Shown here: positions 21,310 to 30,783 of the stretch, in pieces
How positions within the stretch are numbered: position 1 is the first letter of the stretch
Layout: each line of letters opens with the position of its first letter
From: Chara braunii
Taxonomy: Eukaryota; Streptophyta; Charophyceae; Charales; Characeae
Direction of reading: 5' to 3'
Assembly (NCBI GenBank): GCA_003427395.1
Contig: BFEA01000125.1
Coordinates: forward strand, 315,437-353,808
Length of the DNA: 38,372 bases
Notes under the pieces: model-generated
Databases searched by the model: none
Seen by the model: only the letters and a program-made list of their open reading frames with translations
Told to the model about the DNA's origin: nothing
Position numbers and translations under genes: made by a program

Positions 21310-22436
21310 CTAATCGTCTCCCGCATCTGGCATATCCTCGTCCACATCCTCGTCTCTGTCTACACCCGCAACTTGGCCCCAGGGGATGTCCTCCTGCCCC
21401 TCGGCCTGTGCTAGATGCCCCCAACCGTCGCAGTCTGGTCCGTCTATATCGGTGCCAAAGTCGCCCTGCTCTGCGTCAGGCACGTCTCTCCACGGTCTCA
21501 CGTCCTCTCCCCAAGGCTCTATGTTGCTACAATGTTCCCAATCTCAATCATCGACGTCCCAACCGAGCTCCTCTCTATCTGGGTATATCCTCTGGTAATG
21601 CTCCTCCAACTCCCAGATAGAGATGAGAGGAGCAGGCCTGTCGCTGGGAGTCTCGCTGAAGAGCCGCCCGACTCCCTCTACACTATCTACCGGCCTCTGA
21701 ACCTCTCTCTCTAGGGCTAGCCAGAACTCCAAAGGCTGATATGGGTACGAGGAATCCTGCTCTCCAGAAGGCGCTAGTGCTCGTATAAACTCTATGAGCT
21801 GAATACCTCTCTCACCTGTGAACGGTCCCCCAATGAACTGAGCGTATGAGATCCAATCGCAATCTGCCAAGCCCCTCCTCAGTCCATCTAACTCGAGGCT
21901 GGCTGAATAGGTCTCGACAATGCGAGTCAGTCCCCATAGCTCCTCCACTACGAACAAGGGAAGCCTCACTCACAGTCGTACCGAGGGAAAGGTGAAAGCC
22001 CCTCCTATCCGAAGGGTCGTCCTCGCCTCCCTAATCGGACTGTGAAAATCCTCACTAGCCGCACGGACGCTATCGCCTGTCCATATAGAATCGCTCTAGC
22101 CTCCTACTCACAGCGCCAGTACCCATGCACCAGACGCTCGAAGAAAACAGTGGCCCTCACTGAGCGAGAGTAATGGATATGCCCTATAACCTCGAGAATC
22201 GTCGTCCCCGGCACTCGCCAGCCCTGAACATCCGACTGATACGTCTCAATAGCATATGTCCACAGGTGCACATCCGGTCCCAATCGCGTCGATCTCCAGG
22301 CGGAGTGAAGCCCGGACTGAGCTACGCTCCTAGCCGGCAAATCAAACTCCAGCATGTCGGGTTCCACTACCTCAAGAGGTCTAGGCCATCTGGCACTGCC
22401 GATCTCGAGCTCCACCCTATCACCCCGCTCTATCAT
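21310..22436 (-). pseudogene. Array protein, second gene (about 1.1 kb), paralogue of the first
   Basis: ATG at 22436 opens 110 codons to TAG at 22106-22104 (with LWTYAIETY and VRATVFFERLV). After a frame change the same gene resumes at about 22095 and runs 262 codons in one frame to TAG at 21310, broken by TGA at 21972-21970 and 21546-21544. The second part contains LPLFVVEELWG, GERGIQLIEFIRAL and a Trp- and Asp/Glu-rich C-terminus. It aligns along its length with 22516-23544, for example RVQLIELIRSL there; TGA at 21972 falls where the paralogue has Arg. So both are copies of one gene of about 340-370 residues. Function not recognised. Confidence 0.65.
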
Positions 22437-22515
22437 CGAATCGCCTATAACTACTGGTCGACGTTAATCACAGCCCCGTCTATCTCCACTCCTAGTATGC
22501 CTGGTCCGCTCGCCG

Positions 22516-23544
22516 CTAAGTCCGGACATCGACCCCTATCCTAGGGAAGTGAGCGTCAGTATCGTCCAGCTCCTCCTCCGAGTCAGAGTCGACCCAGTCA
22601 GACTCCCACGCGTCCTCGTCGTCGTCGCTCTCCCACCCCTCGTAGTCGTACTCATCCTCCACACGATACGGGCGTAGTCCGAGTGTCTGGTAGTAACGAC
22701 TCAACGGATACTCACGTATCAGGGGTCCGCTAGGGGCCTCGCCCCACAAACTCTCCCAATCGTCCCAAAAGAGTCTCCCAGCACAGATAACGTACTCTGG
22801 CCCTGTCCAGAGCTCGCGATCCAGCCAGCTCCAAACGTACGAGGGTGGCGGCACTCCTTGCTCACAATCGTCCCCTAGCGAGCGGATCAACTCTATCAGC
22901 TGAACCCTCTCGTCTCCCCAACGGAGCCCCCCCGTCATGAGAGAGTATTATATATAGCACACGTCTAAGCTACCCCTGACAAACGTCTCCATCTCCCTAT
23001 AGGCTAGGTATGACTCCACGATAACCCCTATACCTCCAAAGACCGAGTCCACCACGAAAAAGGGGAGACTAGCTCTCAGGCAAGTACCAGAGTATGGGAA
23101 GAACGAGTCTCGTGCTATCAAGAGCTCGCCCGAAACGTCAAAAGGGGCCCGGTCGTGGAACAAGGTCAACGGATCCCGTGCGTCGTTCGCGCGGAACTCG
23201 TCAATCTCCTGCTGAAAAAAATCCTGGGCCCTGTCGATAATCGAGCTGGCCCCCCTAATCGCTAGGCTCAAAGCAGCCCCCTTGGCTGCCTCCTCTCCTA
23301 AGTAAAGATAGGCCCGTACTACACCTCACTTCTGATCCCGATACTCCTCCGTCACATGCTTTCTGTATATCCACAGCCAAGCATCAGAGGTCAGAAAAAC
23401 AGACCTTCACCGGAACTCATCGTGCCACTCAGTAGGCCGCCCGGGAAGGGTAAGCTCTACCTGGTTGCCCTCTATAAGCTCCGAAGCCTCTATCTCGCAC
23501 GCGCGGCTGACCTCGTAGATCTCGATCGGCGCTGTGGGCCACAT
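22516..23544 (-). pseudogene. Array protein, first gene (about 1.0 kb), two TGA codons and one frameshift
   Basis: ATG at 23544 starts a frame broken by TGA at 23409-23407 and 23328-23326. It continues open to 22948, then shifts frame to 22938-22516, a loss of about 2 nt judged against the paralogue at 21310-22436. Order of landmarks: EGNQVELTL, AWLWIYRK, a helical RAQDFFQQEIDEF segment, LPFFVVDSVFGG, ERVQLIELIRSLG, and a strongly acidic tail with WESDDDED and DSDSEEELDD. The acidic tail resembles those of chaperone- or chromatin-binding proteins only in composition. It is the first gene after the leader, about 2.1 kb downstream of the primer site. Confidence 0.65.
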
Positions 23545-23737
23545 CCGACTGAATACTCGAAAAATTAGGCAGCTAAAGAGGGAGAAATGACAGAAAAATC
23601 ATAGAAAAAATTTGGCAGCGCTTCGCCTCCCTTCGTTGGGAGCCCCGATAAAATGTTGCCAATATGGCCCTAACCTATCCCAAGAATGTCCTAAAGCACA
23701 ATGGACCCCGAACGGCCTCAAAAGGTCCGATATCCGA

Positions 23738-23777
23738 GTTCCCTCGAATATAAAGCGTGTGCTCTATTCGAGGGAAC
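23738..23777. repeat. 13-bp perfect hairpin upstream of the first array gene
   Basis: GTTCCCTCGAATA (23738-23750) pairs with TATTCGAGGGAAC (23765-23777). A second hairpin, CCTCCGT/ACGGAGG, lies at 23802-23818. Confidence 0.9.
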
Positions 23778-24773
23778 CCAGCCTGCGGCACCTCTGGCCC
23801 CCCTCCGTGGTACGGAGGTCACCTCCTAATTAAGTAACAATTTTTAAAACCTTTCGCCCTTTCTCTTTTATTTTCAAGGCCACTTCTATATTTTTATGGG
23901 ATTTTACTAATTTTAAATACTTTAAAATTACGTTTTAACCTTGAGAAACTCCCTAGCCCTACTCCAAGATCTAGGAGTATGCTAGGTTACCCCTAGAAAA
24001 TGCGCTGGCAAGTACGTTCTTCCTCCCGACAGTGCTTTACTATTTATTTTGATTTATATCTAATAAATTTTAAATAAATAATTTTAATTATGAAAAAATC
24101 TTCGTGATGGTAGCTACCCCTTAAGAAGAGGTCAGGGAACGAATTGGACCTTTCGTCACTTCAATTCCCCTTTCCTTACCCTATTTAGGGAATTTTGCCC
24201 TCTTTTCCTATTTTTAATTTAGAAAAATTACATTCTGCCAAGATATGTTCCCTTTCTTATATTACATATATTAGTACCCTCTATATGTATCTCCATGCAA
24301 AATCTAATAATTTCTCGAGAACCAGATAAATTGTTATAAATTTTCAAAAAACTTTCGGCAGCGCTTCGCCTCCCCCTATTGGGATGGGGTTTGGCCGAAG
24401 GCCTAAGAAAACACCACCGATGAGTAAAATATAAATAATATTCCTAAAATAATTTCCTGATTTTTGCTGGATTTTTAAAGATTTTTAATAATTAAATCGA
24501 AAATAATTCAAGAAAAACTAAAAAAAGTGGAAATTTTTTCCAGCAATTTCCCTTCCCCCGTGGGGATGGGGTTCGGGACAATTGTCCCTAAATCAGCTGT
24601 CCGCGAGCGCTGCGAAAATAATTTCAAGCAATTAATAAGAGAAAATAACTATTTTTTATCAATTTTAACTAATTTATATCAATAAAATATTCAAAATTTG
24701 GGAGAGATGCAAGATTTTCAGTTTCCACAAGCATATCCTTTGACTATAATTTCCGGGTTCGTAATTGACCCCT

Positions 24774-24844
24774 AAAACCCTAATTAGGGTTTCGCCTAAC
24801 TAGGTTTTCCCCTAATTAGGGTTTTCTCTAATTAGGGTTTTAGG
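24774..24844. repeat. Plant telomere-type boxes
   Basis: AAACCCTAATTAGGGTTT (24775-24792) is a perfect palindrome of the plant TTTAGGG repeat. Two further TAATTAGGGTTTT copies follow by 24841. This is among the best clues to the host kingdom. Confidence 0.85.
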
Positions 24845-25074
24845 TCTTGCACGTGCTCACACACTCACCACAAACCCTTGATTATCGTAGAAAATTTTTC
24901 TCCGAATTCTTATGCGTTTAAAGGAAAATTCTATTGGATTACTTTTGTTTTATTTCTTTTGCTTTAATTTTAAATGAAATTTCAAAAAAATTCAAATTAT
25001 CCTTTTATTTATATTTCTTTTCTTATCTGTTCGTTCACGCTGTTAATTTAAACAGCGCACGTTTTTCCTGACCA

Positions 25075-25535
25075 ATGTCCCAAAATGTCGGGAAAATTAT
25101 TTCAGACAACTTTGTTCCCGGGTGCTTCGCCCGGATTTCGCTTTTGCTATCCGAAATTAATTTAAAAAAAAAAAAAATCTCAAAATAATAAATAAAAAAA
25201 ATAAAAAAATTTAATTTCTTCAAAATCTAGCCGTTAGAATTTTTCGAGAGACGTCTCAAAATGTTCGCCTCGACGAGAGGTCGAACTTTGCTCCCGGCGC
25301 GCCTCCCGTAAAAACGCGCGGATCGGGAGATATTAAAAAAAAACGAATTAAATATTTAAACTCATGATTTTAGGGATTTTTAATTAGAAAATACAAAAAA
25401 AATCATATCTCCTTTTCTAGCCGTTAGAATTTCTCAAGAGACGTCTCAAAATGTTCGCCTCGACGAGAGGACGAACTTTGCTCCCGACGAAGTTGGCGCG
25501 AAAATATGCGGATCAGTCGATATTTAAAAAAAAAC
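25075..25535 (+). repeat. Leader tandem repeat with a GAGACGTCTC palindrome, two good copies and one decayed
   Basis: CTAGCCGTTAGAATTT, GAGACGTCTC, AAAATGTTCGCCTCGACGAG and AACTTTGCTCCCG recur at about 25229-25320 and 25420-25510, 190 nt apart. A weaker copy (AAAATGTCGGG, AACTTTG, TCCCGG) begins near 25080. The 10-bp palindrome GAGACGTCTC is intact in both good copies. Confidence 0.85.
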
Positions 25536-25667
25536 TGAATCAGAAAATAATAAAATTTTAGCAAAATCAACTAATTAATACTAATTAAGTTGTCTATCTC
25601 CTGGCTAATCAGCCAGGGCACCCCCGTTGATTGGGGAAGGCCGTGGCCTTGGGGGTGCTGTTCCCCT

Positions 25668-25685
25668 CCCCGGCAATGGCGCCAA
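25668..25685 (-). promoter_or_regulatory. Retrotransposon primer-binding site, tRNA-Asp type
   Basis: On the minus strand TTGGCGCCATTGCCGGGG directly follows the LTR end CTCACAACA. From TGG on, it matches the complement of the 3' end of plant tRNA-Asp (TGGCGCCGTTGCCGGGG) at 16 of 17 positions. Athila and some Tat-lineage Ty3 elements use this primer. It fixes the element's orientation and the LTR inner boundary. Confidence 0.85.
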
Positions 25686-28600
25686 TGTTGTGAGGAAACT
25701 CGGGGAGGGGTCACCTGCTGCTCGTTGAAGCCGGGGGCAACAACGCATGTCACTCGCTGTGCCCGCTTCAGAGGTCCTCAGCGACCAGCAGGGTTAGCGG
25801 GGGATGAAACTGGTTGACGTGTGCGTGGCGTCAAACAGCCCCCTTCGCATGTCAACTATTAAAGATTATTAAGCACTAATAAGCAAGTTTGCCCAGCCTT
25901 AAGGTTTTATGACAGAGCTCGGGCCAGAATACATTTTAGAGCTCGCTTTCCTCCAAGACGAAAGGCACCACCTCTTGTGTGTTCTTATGAGCCGCTTGAT
26001 TTGCTCAGGGGAGAAAATGTATCAGGGAAACAAAGCAGGGACGGGATTACAAGTAAAACTGGCCAAGCTCGATCAGGGAATTCAAGCACAAATCCTGAAA
26101 CGAGAAACAACTGTCGCTCTCAAAGCGGGAATAAACAAATTTTGTCATACAAAAAAATGACACAGGAATCTCTCCAATCTCTCGCTCGTTGCTGCAACTT
26201 CCGCTCACTCCCAAAGATTGGATCTGGTCCGTTCTGCCCTTTGAATTTTTATAGGATTCCTTGCCGTAAGATAGTTGGCCATCCAGGCTATTTTCATGAA
26301 AATAAAACAAATAGAATAATTCTGAAAAACCCTTTCCCCTCCCCTTGGTGATCTTCACTCTGCTCAGAACCTTCTCTCTTCTCTTTCCGGTCTTCTCCCT
26401 CTCGCTGTTCTCTCTTTCGTCGTATTCCCTCTCTGATCTCTATGTCCCCTTCTTCTCTCTCCCTTCACAAACTCTCTCTTTCTCATTCGGTATGGATGCT
26501 GCCTACCTTTCTCTTTCTGTGTGCGTACAACCTCTCTCTCCCTCTCTGCAGTAAACAGTCCTGTAATGTGACCTCACCGAGTACTTCTCATGTAACGGTT
26601 TCACTTCAGCGAGCCGATTATTAAACAATGTTCAAAAATGTGTTCCTGGGACGGCAGTATCAAAATCAATTCTCGTTTTTCTTCATGCATGCGAAGTACT
26701 CAAGCGGTCAGATCAGGGCTCCGTCCCTCCCCATATACCTAGCCCACCTCAGGAGAGAGATTGTAGTCGAGTATTCGTGATGTGGACGAACAGTAGCAAC
26801 TGCAAAAAAGAACAACTCCCTTTTCCCTGCAAGTATGAGGACTGATTAATGTTGAATGTTCTCTACCATGTATCTGGTCCGTTGCAGCGGACAGATTAAC
26901 GTTGAATGTTCAACACGTGATCTAACAACAGCGAACAGTAAAATCGACCCCCGATTCTCTGCTAGTATGATGTTTGATGAAACGAGCAAATCGGCGCCCG
27001 TTCTCTTCCATGAATCTGGACCGCTGTAGCGGACAGATGATAGTCAAATATGTAAGTTGAGCTCAAGTGTAAATATCAGTAGGCAACTCACCCGTCAGTT
27101 CTTCACTTGTAAGCAGGCTGGCGAAAGAACTGAACTGCGACGAAGACTGCCTTCACGGTTGGCGGACAGATCATCGCCCATCACGCAAGCTTCCGAGTTC
27201 ACTTGGCTAATGAGCGCAGCAGACGCCTGTTATACTGAATAGAAATCTCCCCTGTCCGCCTTTCCAGCCAGATTCGCTAGGCTCAGGTTACCAGCGCCCA
27301 TCCCTCAATCGGGCTTTTCACGCGAGCGCCAGGTTGTGGTAGCGGGTGGAGTGCGCCATGCACACCACCTCTTTTGTTTCCGAACTGCTGTCCTCGCACC
27401 GCTGTCTGCTGGGCCCCTCGCCACGCTGCGCAGTTCCCGTTCTGCTAGAATCGCCCGCCACTCCTTGATAGCTTGTGTTCTGATCCACCATGTCCCTTCC
27501 GCACAGTCCCACCCCTGACCGTATGCCGAGCGGGCACACTTCAGATCAACTTCAGCAGAACAATCGCATTTGCGGGCGGCGCACGTCTGGCGCGCCTCCA
27601 GCCACGCTGTTCCAACACTGCTCGAGTGCCCCCGTGCAGTCGCGGGCTGAGCACGCCATGCCCACGACACAGCGTCCTCCTTCCCATTCCCCCTTTTGAC
27701 TGTTACTTGCTCCGAGCTGCACTAGTCTCAAGGGGATTGGGTACACCTGGCGCCCTTCAGATCTTCCCGCCCCAGTCTCTCATCTAGCCTATATCCTCTC
27801 CGTGCCCGGAACCGCAGATTTCAGAGGGAGCTAGTGCACCCCGTGTTTACCAACGTAGGCCCAGTATCAACGCGTATAGGCTCATGAAAGCTGCGAGACC
27901 GGTACGAGCAGATGGGCGTTCACTGTAGGGCCCAAACCGCCAAGCCAAAATTCGTAACAAGTCAATTTTTCCCTGCTCTGTCCCCATGCTGTGGAAACCC
28001 GCAGCCTTTACCAAACGCACAACGGTGGCCGGACCCCGCCCAGTATCGCGCCGAGCCAAGTTCCGTACTAGATGAAACAAGCCGAGAAGGTACCTCACCA
28101 CCGTCAGACTAGTAAGCAGCATCAGTCCCAAGGTATCGCGGCCAGAAGTAACGTCGCCCGTTAGTTCTCGTCTTCATAGCCGAATGTGTTTGTTCAGTGA
28201 TCCTGAAATACCCGCCGCAAACAGTAGCGCCCTGTACCGTCACCGTACCAATGCCGAGCCCGAAAGGTGCCCGACCAAACTGTAGCAGCGGGCGCTGCCT
28301 TCATACTTCAAACCGTATCCCCGTACTAATACCGACCCCGACAGAGTCGACCAGGGCCAACACCGAACCCATACCATAATGACTTCAAACCGATATCGAA
28401 CCTGAAATATGTCGAATGACGTACAATGCTGCAGTGCCGTGGTAGTTCCGTACCTGCCCGAATCACGTGCCCGAACCGAACCAGCAACCGAAGCAACACA
28501 GTCGGACCAAGGTACCACCAACCCACGCTGGCCATGCGACACCACTCTCTCGAAACACTCAAATTGTGGCGAGCTTAGTAATCAGGAAAATCGGGTAGGT

Positions 28601-29550
28601 CATGCAGTCGATCTCAATCATCGGGGAATAGAAAGAATCGTTAAAATTAAAGTAAATAAATAATCCGGGATCAAAATTCATCGCGAGTAATTAAAATGGA
28701 AATTAGTCAAATATTAGATTATCGTTGGTTCTCTCTCCTTTCGTTATTTTTAATTATTTTCCTTATTTCTTAATTCTATTTTCAAAAATAATGAAAATAA
28801 GGCAGTTTCATCAAAAACGAATCCCGATGGAATTCGATTAAATATCGAAAATTTCCATGTTCTCTCTTTCTTTTTATAGTTTTGATTCTCTTTCTTGATT
28901 TTAATTCCATTACCAGAAACAATAAATAACGAGGGCGATTCCATCAAAATTAAATGTCGAAGAAATTAAATAAATGAAAGAAAATCTCGCGTTTCTCCCC
29001 TTCTCTTTTGTTTTTAGTTCTTTTTTTCACATTTTTAATTTTAATATTAAATTTAATTAAATGTGGGGTTCCATCCTCGCATCCGTTGGGCAGCGTAAAA
29101 GAGCCTTGTGAAAGCCCACTCTCAACTCTCTATCCCGCGACCGGTCATTCCGGGAACGGGCCCAAATTCGGCGGAAAAGACGTGGACCTCAACTCGGCGG
29201 AAGGGGTAGCCCCTCTCGTTCATTTCTAGCGCTAGTCCTGATGGTTGACACATCCGAAATTAGGGGTGATCTAACTACCCCTAATTTTCCCTAGCCAGTC
29301 GAACAAAACCCCCGACCGATTTCCTCTCAGACAACTTTTCCGCAGGTCAAACTCTCGGTATTAGGGCGACCGACTGGCCTCCGGTCGCCCGACAGCGTGC
29401 GCAAGGACTGAAGGAGGAGTTGGAGAGAGAGGGAGGAGGGACGTGAGAGTTGGGAGGAGGAGGTCCTACTCCTCCCAAACTGACAACTACCCTCCTCGTT
29501 TTCAGGGGAGGGCAGAGCAAAAGATGGAAGGTTGTTGCATTCAACAGCAT
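25686..29550 (-). mobile_element. 5' LTR of the minus-strand element (outer end not fixed)
   Basis: Inner end TGTTGTGAGG at 25686. Blocks match, inverted and in order, the LTR at 34.23-37.95 kb: 25686-25800 with 37840-37950; 28651-28681 with 34710-34740; 29045-29110 with 34575-34660; 29230-29300 with 34380-34460; 29340-29400 with 34280-34330. Distances between the first and last blocks agree (about 3.6 kb in each). The true outer end may lie up to about 30.35 kb. Contents: a CT-rich patch (26345-26560), two related hairpins (26872, 27014) and a GC-rich tract (27.1-28.6 kb) whose overlapping frames I do not believe code. Confidence 0.75.
26872..27038. repeat. Two related hairpins in the LTR
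   Basis: ATCT-G-GTCCG pairs with CGGAC-AGAT at 26872-26896, with a one-base bulge. ATCT-G-GACCG faces CGGAC-AGAT at 27014-27038 with one mismatch. Next to the first, TAAYGTTGAATGTT is repeated (26847, 26898) and GTTGAATGTTCAAC (26901-26914) is itself a palindrome. Confidence 0.85.
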
Positions 29551-30354
29551 GCACCTGGCTGAGGTAAGAGCGAGGTGCAATGAAAATTAGTAATTAGTTT
29601 TCTTTAATTGTTTTTCTTTCTTTATTCGTGTGAGGACACTTGTCCTCACGTGGTGCTACCTCTGGCACAAGCTGCCAGAGGTAACTGTCAGGCTCCCGTT
29701 TTTGCAGGGAGCCTGGAAATTTAAAGGCCACTAAGGAAAAGGCTAGATGCAACCTTTTCCCCGATGTATCTGCCCTGAAAAAAGGGTCCACATACATCAA
29801 ACTGAAAGGGGCTATATCTTTCCAACCCCTTATCAGAAAAATAAAAGAAAAATAAATTTGGAAATGGCAGGAGCCCAGCTATCTCGCCAGATTCCGAGAT
29901 AGCTGGGGAAAAACAAATAAAAAAAATAGGGCAGTTAAAGAAACTGCCCCACCTTAAGGGTGTGGCTGTGGTGCGGCCACAATCAGCCCTGGATCTTGCC
30001 AGATCAAGGACTCACAGTGAGCCCGCGATTTTGCCTGGGGGTTGGAGTGACGTCGAGCCCTCCTCAGCCACTATAAAACAGACAATTGTCCCCAGTTGCC
30101 ACACAAAGCATTTGTGTTGTCATTGTGTGACGTGCACTTGAGTGCTGCTGGACTGCTGAGGTGCTGCCTAGGCAAAGAGGAGAAGCTGGAGATCTGCAAA
30201 GTAGCGCGAAGAGGAAGACTGGGCAGCCATAGCTAAGGCAGAAAGCACTCTGCTCCTCTCCCCTCTGGCTGGTGCTAGTCCCACGGGACGGATCCAGGGG
30301 CGCTGCGGGACTACGGCTGTGCGACATAGTAAGATTTGGGCCTCAGGCCCAAAT
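29257..30354. repeat. Chain of nearly 20 perfect hairpins
   Basis: Successive perfect stems: AAATTAGGGGT (29257-29287, 11 bp); GGGCGACCG (29364-29390); TTGGGAGGAG (29450-29478); CCCTCC (29490-29512); TGCACCT (29550-29579); GTGAGGACA (29630-29649); TACCTCTGGCA (29657-29683, 11 bp); CAGGCTCCC (29689-29715); GGAAAAGG (29735-29760); GATGTAT (29763-29798); AAGGGG (29806-29831); CCCAGCTATCTCG (29874-29907, 13 bp); GGGCAGTT (29929-29949); TGTGGC (29961-29981); ACACAAA (30101-30117); TGCCTAGGCA (30165-30174); GTCCC (30278-30289); ATTTGGGCC (30334-30354). Stems are unrelated in sequence. The first part lies inside the LTR. Confidence 0.9.
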
Positions 30355-30783
30355 TTTACCAATTTCGGCCTGCCATTTTCTCACTACGGTGGGGAAGTGC
30401 TGCTGAAATTCTACAGCGGCAGTCCCGATTTTGACTGCGGTGGTACCGAAGTGCTGCCGAATTTCTGCAGCGGTGGCACAAGTTTTTACTGCGGTGGTAC
30501 CGAAGTGCTGCCGAAATTTTACGGCGGTCACTACGGTTTTATCGGCGGTGGTGCGAAAGCGCTGCCGAAATTCTACGGCGGCGACCACGGTTTTATTGGC
30601 GGTGGTGCGAAAGCGCTGCCGAAATTCTACGGCGGCGACTACGGTTTTTTCGGCGGTGGTACAAAAGCGCTGTCCGAATTTTTCGGTGGTGACTCCGGTT
30701 TTACCAGCGGTGGTGCGTAAGCGCTGTGAAAATTTTAGGGCAGCGACGCAAGGGTCCCGGCGGTAGAAGTTCCACATTTAGTG
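30352..30783 (+). repeat. 54-bp tandem array, about eight copies
   Basis: AAATTYTACGGCGG marks units at 30352, 30406, 30460, 30514, 30568, 30622, 30676 and 30730, exactly 54 nt apart. The plus frame 30319-30720 (133 codons) reads as 18-residue repeats KFYGG--GFIGGGAKALP. A second plus frame and the minus strand (30343-30777, EFRQRFRTTA--TVVAAV) are also open, as expected when the period is a multiple of three and the unit lacks stops. On the minus strand each unit carries the AATTTCGGCAGCGCTT core found at 5585-6090 and in the 23.6-24.4-kb leader. Coding is possible but not supported. Confidence 0.9.

Larger units (their letters stand above)
23545..25667 (-). other. Leader (5' untranslated region) of the minus-strand element
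   Basis: About 2.1 kb of AT-rich DNA between the primer site and the first array gene. It holds hairpins (23738-23777, 23802-23818), three GGCAGCGCTTCGCCTCCC-type blocks (23611, about 24354, about 24537, the last decayed), a telomere-box palindrome (24775-24792) and a tandem repeat (25075-25535). Next to the primer site are stem-loops CCTGGCT/AGCCAGG (about 25601-25618) and CACCCCC/GGGGGTG enclosing AAGGCC/GGCCTT (about 25619-25657). No gag-like frame is present. Confidence 0.55.

Noticed and set aside
17893-23544. A bacterial or organellar operon transferred to the nucleus
   Set aside because: The spacing looks operon-like, but there are no ribosome-binding sites, no recognisable bacterial or organellar protein, and the array sits behind a retrotransposon primer site with a relative in a second element.
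27300-28130. GC-rich frames on both strands (up to 121 codons) as genes
   Set aside because: They lie inside the LTR, in several overlapping frames, with no matching frame in the other LTR.
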